DNA of 64,000 nt, taken from Vanilla planifolia. Taxonomy: Eukaryota > Streptophyta > Magnoliopsida > Asparagales > Orchidaceae. The translations under genes and the position numbers were made by a program. Shown piece by piece: positions 1 through 10,688 of the stretch. Under the pieces are notes generated by a model. That model made no database searches, was not told the DNA's origin, and worked only from the letters and a program-made list of their open reading frames with translations. Each line of letters starts with the position of its first letter. The first letter of the stretch is position 1. Location: contig CM043872.1 of NCBI GenBank assembly GCA_023846275.1, forward strand, positions 27,456,670 through 27,520,669, written 5' to 3'.

Positions 1-222
1 TGAGTCATAGCCTAGAGAGGTTTGATAAAAATACGATTTTTTAAGAAAATGTTTACATGAAAGAATGAAATTTTGATTAAAAAAATATTTAATTAAAACC
101 AGATAAAAATCACTGTTTAAAGAGGAACGGCTTGTTTAAATCCCTTGAAACCAAGAGAAAGAGCGAGTTTTTTGAAACTGGGTTCCTACGCAAGCGTGAA
201 AAGTGTTATCTTGATTCTCATC
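1..222. other. 5' flank of RBCX
   Basis: AT-rich flank changing to more GC-rich sequence from about position 120. It should hold the RBCX 5'UTR and core promoter. I saw no unambiguous TATA box or other gene. An in-frame TTG at 145 extends the reading frame upstream of the chosen ATG, but plant initiation there is unlikely. Confidence 0.4.
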
Positions 223-3200
223 ATGGAATGCTCCTTGCCCTTGCCTTTGCGCGGTATTTCCGTCTCCGTGCTCTTTTCCGGCGATCCGTTTCAGGCCTCT
301 AATCTCCGTCTCCGGCGGATGCTGGTCGGCTTCCGGCCTTATCGATGCCAGAAGATGTTCGTTGGCGGTAATCACTTACCGAACGTCTGTCTGGTCCACA
401 CTTCTTCCGTATCTATTCCTTTCTGATATCATGCGCGCTTGTTGTTCGTTGGATTAGGCCTTGGGGAGGCCTCTCCGGAAGCGAAGGCTGCTAAGAACCT
501 TCAGCATTTCTTCACCTTCGTTGCCTTGAAGATCGTTCTCGCGCAGCTCCAGGTCAAACATTGATTCAGAATTTTCAACATTTTCTTCTTATTGTATAGG
601 GTTTAGCGGAACTTTGAACTGGACAAAAGAGTTATAACCGGGAGGCTTACGATGAGCTGATTGACTTTGCGTCGCACAACTCCTTGAGTGATGGAGACGA
701 GTTTTGTAGGAGATTGATGAGGGAGTCTTCCAGGCACAAAGGCTTGGGTAAGGAATTCGAAGCTTCTTTATTACATTTTGATTGAGGATGTTATTGGTAT
801 TCATAAATAATCCATAATCCATTTGCTATAATTCTTTTCAGTGTTGTATTGGACTGAACTAGAAAGTAAGTATCTAGGTAATTATATCTAATGTTTGTTG
901 AATATCTGGTTCTTGTCACTTTCTTTTTTATTGTCTTTCATATATGCTGCTGGAGGTGATTGAAAAAGTAAACCCATGAAGATTATCATTAAAATGAACT
1001 AACAAGTTTCATCTTATGTGTGAACTTTAGCCACTATATTTTATCTTTTTTTGTAGTTGTTGGTAATATATGAAGCATGATGGTAGATGGTAGTTGTTAA
1101 AACATGATGAATGGTAGTAAATAGGTATAAGAAAATATAAAAAAAGGTTCTTGGTACCTTCCTTGAGATCAGCATAAGATTAAGCTTTGAACCATAGAGA
1201 ATTCAAGCAAAGGAGACAAAAAAAGAGAGAAAAAGATGAATAATAACGGAAGGAAAATGGTGTACTTTTTCTACTTTGTGGTTTTTCATTGCAACTTGAG
1301 TGTTCTTTATCTCTTTGGGGTATTCTTTTGTGGTATTCCTCTATTGGGATTCTTTGAGATTATTTATAGTTTTTGAGAATAAATTTTCATTGCAATTTAT
1401 ATGATGCCAAAATTTTTTATAATAATTACCAATTTTGTCTATCTCATTTTCATATTTTGATGTGATCATCAGTATTATTGTGTTAATTTTGATCAAGGGG
1501 TAAAAGGAATCCCACTATGCAATCTTTTATTTTAACAAATGGTATCAAAGCATGTCTATTACTATTATTAATCAAGACTGAGTGTACAAATATAAGAATG
1601 ATCAGTTTTAATGGGTCAAATTGGATAACCTGGAAGGTTGTGATCGAGGACATCTTAATTTCTAGGATCTCAATACTCTGATGGAGGAAGATGATTCAAA
1701 GCCAAAAGAGTTGTTCGATGTTGAGTGGAAGAACTTGAATCAAATGGCCGTCAGACAGTAGACAATGGTTGGATAACACTGTTTTCAATTGTGTTTAATG
1801 AAACTTTTGCACATTTTTTTTAGAAGAAGTTGGAGTATCTTTATGAAAAAAAAAATAATTAATATGTCTTTCTTGGTTGGAAAATTTGTTAAGTTGAAGT
1901 ACATAGATGGTACCTTCATAGTAGCACATCTGAATGAATTTTAGATTTTGATTAATTAACTACTTGCTATGGAGACAATGATCGATGATGAACTTTAAAA
2001 ACTACTTTTTCAAAGTTCTATGCTAGATAGTTGAGAATTTGTGTTTGTGAATTTCAGCAATTGTACCTCAGATGGATACCAATGGGCAAGTTATGAGTAG
2101 CTTGTTAAATGAAGAAAGAAAGAGAAAGGATGTAGGAGCTAGTAACTCTTAGAATTTTGTTATTGAAAGGTAGGGACATATTTAGAGAGAATAAAGGTCC
2201 AAAGAATTGCAAGAGGAGTTCCAACTCTAAAGGAAAGTTGTTTTTCTTTCATTGCAAAAAAGGAAGTTGGATAATTGTTCTTTTTGTGGAGTGTTTACAT
2301 TTATCAAATCAAATCAAGCGAGTTTGTGGATGTGGCTGTTTTTTGACATGCTATGCCCAACAAAGAATTTCTCACTTTACATCAAACAGGAAATTTTTTC
2401 ATGAGGAGAATGTTTAACACCAATTATTCTAATATCATAGTATTGGTGATCTGTGTATTATTACCAATGCAGGATATTAGCTTATCTTGTAGGATGTTAT
2501 ACAAACTCTATATTTGCATCAAAAGTTTATATCTTTTTCTTCTTTGGATAAACAAGGATATGGAAACTACTTTAGCACAGTGATGTGGAAGCTTATCAAA
2601 AGATCAATAATTGTTCCAAGGCAAAATCATGCTTTACGTTGTAGAAGATCGTGACAAGTTAAATTAGGAGAGACTTCATGCAACTATAGATGATTTATCT
2701 TAATTTGTAGTATAGAAGGCTTGGGTTTATTAGTTAAAAGGGGTTCAAACTTTAGCAAAGATGTCATTAATTCCATACATCATAGGTATATACTTGAAAT
2801 ATTATTTTTATTGTTTAGCAATAAAACATAGTTTTTCATTTGGTAAAAAATTAGAGAAGTTTGGGAGATTTAATCTTCTACATCCTTATTTTTGTGGTTT
2901 TTTTAAAGTTGAATATCTTGATTATAACAAATACTTCCACTTCTATTGGTGGTACTTGGTAGAATGTTTAGGTTCACCTGCTGATATCCAAAGATCAAGT
3001 GTTTTGCACTTTTGAGCAATTCATTGTCATGATTGACAAAAAAATAGACAGAAAGCTGAAAGTGTCTCAATACAAAAAATGGGGTTGAGCACACTTTGAA
3101 GGCATTTAAGGTTTTTTGCATTAAGCGTGGACATCAACTTGAGAAAACATTTCCTGATACGACTAAACATAATGAATGGTGTGACAGAAAATGAATCACA

Positions 3201-6200
3201 ACATAATGGAGAAAGTTCAATGCATGCTAAGGAACGAAGAAATTGCCCAAGTATTTTTGGGAGAAAATTGTATGTACAACCAATTATTTGATTAATGTCT
3301 CCTTTTAGTTTCTTTGCAAAGAGATATTCGAAAAGGAGCATGGCAAATTAAGGATATCTTTTACTACCTTTAAAGTTCCCAAGTTCAAGACCTATATGCA
3401 CATAGCCAAAGAAGAAAGAGGAAAGTTAGACAACAAGGTTATACCTTATGCATTTGTGGGTTACCTAGATTCAAAATAACTATAAATTATGGAAACCTGA
3501 AAAAGATGCTTTGCAGACACATAAATGTCATCCTTTGGAAGGATCAAACGATTGAAGACATTGAAAAGGTTAAGAAGTCTTAAAAGCTTGCTAATAATGT
3601 ACTAGATTTAACTCCAATTCCTTCTCCATCATCGGCCACTCATGAAGAAGGATGAGTTGAGAAAGTTGGTGAAGATGAAGCTCATTGTGATTAGAGTATT
3701 ATGCAAGGGGAGCATATCTCTTCCCATGTTAAGGATGATGAGTCAAACTTTAAGTGTGTTTGACACACGACCTAAACTATAAATTGGTAAACGAACTTTT
3801 TATAATCTAGTACATAAATTATTATCCACAAGCAATAATACTAAATGAAATGTAATGACAGGATAACTCATAATGATGAAATAACAATAACAAAACATAG
3901 TATTTGTGCAATAATCATAAAAAACATATGAATATGTAAGAATATGTGAGCAAGCTAATATCTGTGATCATATAAAGTATGTGATCATGTAAAACTATGA
4001 ACAATTGTAAGATCATGATTCCATTCATTTGTTAAACATATTTATTTTTAGTCTTTTTTATATCATCATGACCTATCATTTAATATATATTTTTTTATTT
4101 TCTTTTTTTTCACATTCACGTCTATTTCATATTTACATCAGCTTCTCAAATAATCATTATTTCAATCTATTTAATCCTCATTTTATTATTTTATTTTTGT
4201 ATTATTTCTATTTGATATCTCATTATATGATCACTAAACTTTACTAGATCTCAATTTCTAAATATATCATAGTTTTTTAATCATCTCAATCATATCATTT
4301 ATGCATATTATATATGTAGTATATTAATCTCTACATAGAATACTAATGATAGTTGTAGATATTTCAATCATATTATTTATGCACATCATGTTCTTAATAC
4401 GTAAGACTATGCACACATTATTAACAATAATTGAGTTCTCGATTATATTATACTTTACATATTAGGATTTGCACAAAATATTAAGGATATTGAAAAATGA
4501 AATCTCTGACGTCATCTTATAATATAATTTATGATATGTGTTTATCATACATTACATTACGTATTATAGACTAATCATGTATCATGATAGTCTTGGGATA
4601 ATGCCTTAGTAAAAAAAATCTTATTTCATTTATCGTATCATATCATTAGGTCATTTATCTAGATATATTATTATATTTTATTGATATCATCATTAGCATA
4701 ATATAATGGTCATATAATCTTAGTCATATCTCATGCCATATGACTCATCGTTTATCACATGACCATTTTTTTTCTATTCCTATTTCTTATCTCATTCTTT
4801 TTGTCTTCTTATAATTTCTTTTTTGTTTTTTGTTTGTTCTAATGTCCACATTTTAATAAGTTATAAGATTTAAATGCACATGACTTAAGTTTATAATATA
4901 TAGAAACAATGCTAATATTATGTTACATATTATCAGAACATGAATATATAAAAAACAATTCTATAAAGTCATGTTTGTATCGATGCATTGTTCAAAAATA
5001 AAAATTAATAGCATGCTTATATCAAAGTTACCTTAATTTATCTCCTTACTCTTTCTAGGGTTGAACTTGTTCTAATTCTTTTCTCTTAACTTTATGTACA
5101 TAACAATCATACACTATTCTTTTACATTAGATTCATTTGAGAAATTATAATAAGTTCAACCAATCCTTCCCAAAATCTTCCTATATTCAAAACTGCAGCT
5201 TGGATGTGTTGTACGTCCAACCCTATGAATGTCCAGCTTGCCATACTGCATGTTAAGCTTGGTGTACTATTGTTGAGCTTGGGACAGACACCTGCAGCAG
5301 CCCTTCTCCTTGATTTTTGATACAAGTATGATTCCAACTTCAAAAGTAAAGTAAAAATCTAGAACTTAGAAGGAGAAACTATCATAATAGAACTTCAATT
5401 CATCAAAACCTCACTTAAATCATGTGAAACACAGCCTCTAAGCTTCTATTTCATGTGTTCTAACAATTCAGTTATCTATGTTTGCTTAGCTGAAATCTGT
5501 AACTTAAAGAGCTTTCTGAACTTCGAACAATTTCTTAGGAAACTTGAACTCAAGCTACAGGAGTAAAAGAACAATATTTATTGTTCAATTTGCAGCTTTA
5601 CTTGATCTGAAGTAGGACTACTATAGAAAACATCATTAAGTTGATGACTTGCTAGGCTCCATCTTTGCAGCACCTCCTTCAACGAAGTCTTCAGCTTTAC
5701 TTAAAAAGTTTTTAGCTGCACAGCTACCATCCCCTCTTCTATTTCTGCTGACGCTAATTCCCCTGTTCTCTTGCTGCAATCGATTGGTCTATTGGAAACT
5801 TCTTTTTTCTTTGCTGCCGATATGCTTAGCTTCACCTTTACTTCCTGCTGCTTCAACTCCTTCTCAGTAAGCAGCTCCAGCAACCTTCTTGCAGCGGGAC
5901 CTTCCCTGCTGCAGCATCCCTCTTTGTCTTAGGACAGCAACTCGCTTCCATTAGATTGCAGCCGCTTGGTCACATCCAAAGTCTTTCCTCAAGGGTTCTT
6001 GTGCTTGCCTTTGCTTCCTGCTGCCTTCCTACTACAGCTCCAGCTCTCCTTTTTATTCCTTTTCTTTTTATTTGGATGCTGTTGTTTGCTCTTTTCTATT
6101 TTGCTGCAGCAACTTTTTTTGCTTCTTTATTTGTTTTCCCCCTGCTGCAGCACCTCAACTCTTCCGCTGATTCTCTGATTCAATCACTACAGCAGCTCCT

Positions 6201-8828
6201 ATAAAACCTTTCCTCGGCTTGAATTGCTGCTCTTCTCCTGCATCTCTCCAGCAGCCTACCCATCTTGCTGTACAGCACGACCTTCTCCCAGTTGTTTCCC
6301 CTTCTCACGCTCTCTTTCTTTCCAAATAATCTTCTCGAAGGTTCATCAGCAACCATGGCAGCCACCTAAGCTCTCAACTTATCTAATAGCTGCTAGGGAG
6401 AGTAAATTCCTGTTCCTACCCTCAACTGGGTAAGGTTGAGCGTTTCCAGAATTCTACGTATTGCTGTTAACTAAAACCTTATCCCATACTTAGCTTACGC
6501 GGAATGTTTTTCTCTCTCCCCGTTAAACATCAGTTGGATAAGGATTAAATAATCTTTAAAAAATAAATAAAATTAATTTATTCTTTAACTAACTTTTACT
6601 CTAATCCGATAAAATATTGTTTAAGTTCTAAAAATTATAAACTAAATATCATTATCTTTCTAATGCCTTATCACAAAACATATACTTAATACAAAATCCA
6701 AAATACTTTACAAACTGACAAGCTTTTCAAATATTTATAAAAAATTGATATGCTATTCTGATATGTGCCAATAATTAAAATTTGAATATCCAAAACCCAA
6801 ATTCGCGATGCTGCAATCAATTAGCTGAAAAAAATACCAAAAAATAATCTAATCATATGACATTTTGAATTGATAATGTTTAGATAAAAATAGATATTAC
6901 CAAAACACATGAGCGTCAACAATTAATCTAATTAGTAAAATTAGGCAATGGTCATGCAAGTGCACATATGCATATTTAAAGAGATCAATTCATGTCACCA
7001 ATGTCATATAATCATAATTCACAGTGTGACAAGTTTGAGTAAAAGAGCAACTCTAATGTCAAACTAGGTTGACTATTGCTCGTAGCCACTAATCGTTTGG
7101 AGTGATCTTTATTAGTCATGTGGGACAATGGTTTGATCATTTGAGATAATTTTAGGGAAACATTGACAAATTATTAAACCTGAAATTAGAGAAGAAAATT
7201 GTGCTAAACCTTTTTGAATATTTCATATATTCTTCAAAACTTAAAGATTCCACCTCATCGGGACTTTTGCTACCTCCTCCCTTGCCTCCTTTGTTAGAAT
7301 CAATAATAGCTTGGATTTGACTCCATTGAATGAGCATTCAACTAATTCAAATTTGAACCTCATAATTCCATTGGATCACAACTTTAGTAGATAACTTATT
7401 GGACTATCAAGTGAATTGAATAAAAGATGGCATAAGCCATACCTTCTCCTTGGTTAAAAGATGGAATGCTAGTCAATTTAGGACTAACACTCCTTTCCAC
7501 ATTCCATAACCCCTCTAAACCCCACCCAAATAGACTCTCCAAACGTCAAAGGTTTCTCTATATCATCAAGGTCCAACATTAGCTAAATGTACAAACGATG
7601 CAAAATACCAAAAAATGATGTAAGCTTTGTCCTATATCATTCTAGACAATCTAGGATTTTCATTGGGCTATCATAATTGTTTGTCTATTGCAACTCAAGG
7701 ATCGACTTGTGCTGATCCCTTCTTATTGTAGATATTTAGGATCCTATTGTTTTCGTTGCTATCATGTTTATCATGCATGGAAGTGATGATGCCACTGCTA
7801 GAATTAATGCTATGTATTGATCTAAAGTACCCAGTTATATTTGATTGGTATTGATTAATTTTGATCTATACTTGGATAGTCAAATGATTTTCTGGAAATG
7901 AACACCAAATAATGCCAATGGCCTTTCTTGCCAATTCCATTTTCTCTAAAGAGATGCTTAAGCTTTTCAATTGAAGATAAATGCATGCTAACTCATTATA
8001 GTTTCTGATCCAGTGGGAAGTAAGTAAGTCTAAAAGCTGAATAGCACAACATGTGACAATAGTTAAAATTTCAATGTGCTCTGTACTCTTGTCCCATGGG
8101 GCCTTTGCCAATGCCTACTTCCGACTTCAATTCACGAAGTTACAAATAAATATATTGATGTCCTAATAGTGACCTCACTGATTGGTGGTTATGGTAGGCT
8201 TAGAGGCTCATCATTATTTAAAATTAAGAGTTAGATGCGTTGGAGGTTAGCAAGAGTAATACCTCTTTCTATAGAATGAATCCAAATTTATAGAATTACA
8301 GATCATTATGCAGCTCCAATCGTTATTATTTGCCAGAAAATGTTAGTCACATAAACGGTTGTCAGGGCATCAATTTCCCAATCAACTTGCCTATCCTATG
8401 TATTATTTTTGTTTTCAAGTGACTATCTTTCTGATTCGAATAGAACTTGCCTCCATTATGATATTTTCATACTAATTCTCTCTCTCTCTCTCTTGGCAGC
8501 TCTGCGAATCCTGGAGGTTAGACTGAGCTTTCTTCTAAGAGGCATGTTGATTATACCTCTCTGTTGTATTCTCCTAAACTAAACAGCTCAGCCATCCAGG
8601 TTCGGTCTGCATATTCTAAGAGAGATTTTGAGTGGGACAACTTAAAGAAGTTAGCCTTCAAGGTCAGCACTTGACCGTGATTACTAAAATCTCAATAGAA
8701 AATATATTCTTCTTAGGCTTGCTTCTGAAAGCCCCTTTTGGCAGATGGTTGATGAATCCAACACAAGGCTTATGAAGGAGTATGTTTTGGAAACAAGCCG
8801 GATCGAGGAGGTCGAGGAAGATCAGTGA
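223..8828 (+). CDS. RBCX1: RbcX-type Rubisco assembly chaperone, chloroplast
   Basis: Exons 223-367, 458-552, 630-747, 8500-8516, 8600-8662 and 8745-8828 join in phase to 522 nt, giving 173 aa. All introns are GT-AG. RbcX dimers bind the RbcL C-terminus and help assemble the Rubisco large-subunit octamer in the stroma. Seen here: an Arg/Ser/Leu-rich N-terminus (about residues 1-46) that fits a transit peptide, then the family block GEASPEAKAAK (residues 51-61), SYNREAY (81-87), SLSDGDEFC, ALRILE (120-125), DFEWDN and a C-terminal MKEYVLETS. Length matches the Arabidopsis RbcX1-like form (about 174 aa, from memory). Where that form has YCKND, this one has YSKRD. The start is the first in-frame ATG; exon 1 to exon 2 splicing removes an in-frame TGA at 424-426. 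Intron 3 is 7752 bp and carries Ty1/copia debris. Exon 4 is only 17 nt. No frame break is seen. Confidence 0.9.
1540..1551 (+). other. Primer-binding-site-like sequence of the Ty1/copia remnant
   Basis: TGGTATCAAAGC closely resembles the initiator-tRNA-Met complement used by plant copia elements (TGGTATCAGAGC). It follows a sequence ending TTTTAACA, which would be the 3' end of a 5' LTR. The gag-like reading frame begins about 60 nt downstream, as expected. The LTR start was not located; it could lie near 1060-1150. Confidence 0.6.
1540..3740 (+). mobile_element. Degenerate Ty1/copia retrotransposon (PBS, gag, pre-integrase, integrase)
   Basis: In broken frames one can read, in order: a copia gag N-terminus (FNGSNWITWK near 1615); phrases such as KPKELFDVEWKNLNQMAV; a lone zinc-knuckle-like HCKKG (about 2250); a pre-integrase segment (2740-2900, compare LAKMSLIP); integrase core pieces including YLDYNKYFHF (about 2920-2960); and RTI-MEKVQCML, KLPKYFW and INVSPF (3150-3310); then a lysine-rich stretch resembling the integrase C-terminal region (3380-3560). 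Many stops and frameshifts show it is dead. No reverse transcriptase or RNase H was seen before the similarity fades at about 3740, so the 3' half is missing. It lies in sense orientation inside RBCX intron 3. Confidence 0.8.
5640..6430. repeat. CTGC/TTCC-rich island inside RBCX intron 3
   Basis: A pyrimidine-rich stretch of about 0.8 kb, full of CTGCTGCA and GCAGCA words, set in AT-rich intron DNA. Both strands give only short open frames (for example minus 5701-5883 and 6180-6365) with low-complexity Ser/Leu/Cys or Lys/Glu/Ala translations and no family I recognise. A related CTGCAGCAG word occurs near 5290. It could be an LTR or untranslated part of a retroelement rather than a gene. Confidence 0.4.
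8500..8516 (+). other. 17-nt microexon (exon 4 of RBCX)
   Basis: The exon is preceded by a (CT)n tract and TTGGCAG and followed by the donor GTTAGA. With one base from exon 3 it encodes A-L-R-I-L-E, the conserved RbcX block before V-R-S-A-Y. Skipping it would shift the frame. Flanking introns are 7752 bp and 83 bp. Confidence 0.85.
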
Positions 8829-9669
8829 GGAAATTCTAGGCATCATAAACTTATGTGAGGGGCAAAAGCATGTATCATAACTATCTGACGCACAAACCAG
8901 GTTTGCATTTAATTATTGCACAGTCACAATCCCTGTGGGTGAAGCCAATCTTGTGAATATTAAAACGCAAAAACAGTCAAATCATGTATTGTGCTTTTGA
9001 TATTTGCATGATGATTTGCAAGTTCTTTTATAAAGAAAAGGTTAATCAACTAATCTTGTAGTGTTCATGTATTAAGAAGCTAGCATGTGGTGAAGGAATC
9101 TGCCGAGACGGTTCGGTCAGTTGTATAAAAAAGTATGGTTTGTTTCTGAAGCTTAAACCGCTTTCATCATGCGAACCAGTTTGTGTCTAAAGGAAGACAA
9201 CTGGAAGCCACAATTCGAAGTATTTCTTCGTGCAACAATGAAAAGAAAATGGAAAATATGTAACTCACCATTATCTAGTGTATTTTTTTTATTATTTTTT
9301 TTTAATAGGTTTGATCATCTAGAAGGCTGCAAGAACAAATATGTAGTATAGTACTTCCCTTATAGAAGGCCACCTATCCCATCCAAAGCCAATTCTGCAA
9401 TTAACAAAGGATCACATGATTACCAACATTTCTTAACTCTTGACATTTGGCTGGGAGAGGCATCGTCATCCATCCATTTCCCAGAGTTTGTTCCTTTACC
9501 AGTCCCCACCCATCAGCGTACATGCTTTACCTTGCTTATACTAAGCATTTGTCGCCAAAAGCAAAGTTCCATATGTTATTAAATCAATGCCAACATTCAC
9601 TTTCCACTTGTAAAACCGATCAGAGCAGGCAAGTTGCAGCTCATCTCCAAAGAGCAAACTCTTCAAAGA
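8829..9669. other. Spacer between RBCX and the OVATE gene
   Basis: It should contain the RBCX 3'UTR and the OVATE gene promoter and 5'UTR. No further gene is recognised. The short frame at 9169-9351 has no family signature. Frames around 9447-9707 are shadows that run into the OVATE gene. Confidence 0.5.
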
Positions 9670-10134
9670 ATGCATCGTTTTATGGGAAGGCAACAAAGGC
9701 AGTTTAAGAGACCACCGTGTACATCTCTGTGCTGCTGCGGTGCCAACTCCAGGCCCAGTGTGTCCTCCGCAGCTTCCTTGGAGGATTTTGTGAGCTCCGG
9801 CACCGAGCCTCTGCACACCATATCGAGCATTGCACACGCCATGGTGCAGGAGAGGCTTGCAAGGTTAATCGAAGAGCAGCAATGGAGCGGCCGAGGTCGA
9901 ACCGGGGATGGCAAGCTGATCGTACTGGTGGCCATGGACAAGCACTCCTACGAACCAAGGATGGACTTCATGCAGTCGATGATGGATGTGATTACTACTA
10001 AAGGGTTGAAAGAACCCACGGAGCTGAGGAACCTCTTGAACTGTTACATAAAGATGAACCCAAGTGAGCAAAGGCAGGCCATTCTTGAAGCTTTTCATGA
10101 GGTTTGCTCCGTTCTGTTCCCTTGTGGTAGATGA
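9670..10134 (+). CDS. OFP: OVATE family protein (short form)
   Basis: Single exon, 154 aa from the ATG at 9670; the frame opens upstream only at a TTG. OVATE family proteins are plant-specific transcriptional repressors that interact with TALE homeodomain proteins and TRM-type cytoskeletal regulators, and influence organ shape and secondary wall formation. The C-terminal OVATE (DUF623) domain is clear at about residues 86-148: SYEPRMDFMQSMMDVI, a spacer with KEPTELRNLLNCYIKMNP, then AILEAFHEV. The N-terminus is Ser/Cys-rich (CCCG at 21-24) and low in complexity. Intronless structure and small size fit short members of the family. The nearest subgroup cannot be decided by eye. It lies about 0.8 kb after RBCX and 0.55 kb before the U11/U12-25K gene, all on the same strand. 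Confidence 0.85.
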   Translation: MHRFMGRQQRQFKRPPCTSLCCCGANSRPSVSSAASLEDFVSSGTEPLHTISSIAHAMVQERLARLIEEQQWSGRGRTGDGKLIVLVAMDKHSYEPRMDFMQSMMDVITTKGLKEPTELRNLLNCYIKMNPSEQRQAILEAFHEVCSVLFPCGR

Positions 10135-10688
10135 TCCGGTTCAGAGGGGATTCTCTATTGTCAATCACATGAGTGTAATCAAGTCGATTGGTTCTTATGA
10201 TTGTAGAGCAATCTCATGGAAGGAAAAACTTTTATCAATGAAAAAAAAATTGAATAACTCTTATTTTTTTAATTCACATAAATTATATATATTTTTAAAT
10301 TCCTTTTTAGAAAACATTAAAAACCTTTTCATGTGTACCTCTCTCACTGGAGAAGGTCTAAGCTCAATGAACATAACCAAATATGGCATTCGTCCATTCC
10401 CGCCTCTTCCCTGCTAGGATTCTTCTTCCCGCGAAGACGGCTGAATAAAACTGCAACGAATATTGTTTGTGTTTTTGGAATATAAAAAGGCATTAAAGAA
10501 TGAATGAAGAATTCTGCTTCGAGAATCGCGTGTCCTCCGACCTGAAGCATAGCCCCGTTACTCTTTATCTACTGGCAAGAAAGAAACCTAATCTGGCCTC
10601 AGAGACGAATCCTAGGACATAGAAGAGGACGACGCCTGTCCAGCGATTGTTGACAGGAGGGGATAAAAAGAAGGGGGAATCGATTGCG
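10135..10688. other. Spacer between the OVATE and U11/U12-25K genes
   Basis: The first half is AT-rich and should hold the OVATE 3'UTR. The second half (from about 10400) is richer in GC and should hold the promoter and 5'UTR of the next gene. Open frames here on either strand are shadows with no recognisable family. Confidence 0.5.

Larger units (their letters stand above)
748..8499. other. RBCX intron 3 (7.75 kb)
   Basis: The donor follows an exon ending in a split Ala codon. The acceptor lies after a (CT)n tract at 8477-8493 and the sequence TTGGCAG. Inside are a Ty1/copia remnant (about 1540-3740), very AT-rich sequence with no gene seen (3760-5080), a CTGC-rich island (5640-6430), and further AT-rich sequence without a recognisable gene (6430-8470). 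Short open frames such as 4029-4247 are low-complexity hydrophobic translations, not genes. Confidence 0.8.

Noticed and set aside
145..426. 93-aa open frame over RBCX exon 1
   Set aside because: It starts at a TTG and reads through the first intron to a TGA at 424-426; splicing 367 to 458 gives the conserved RbcX sequence instead.
4029..4247. 72-aa hydrophobic open frame
   Set aside because: Translation of T-rich low-complexity DNA inside an intron; no start context, no family.
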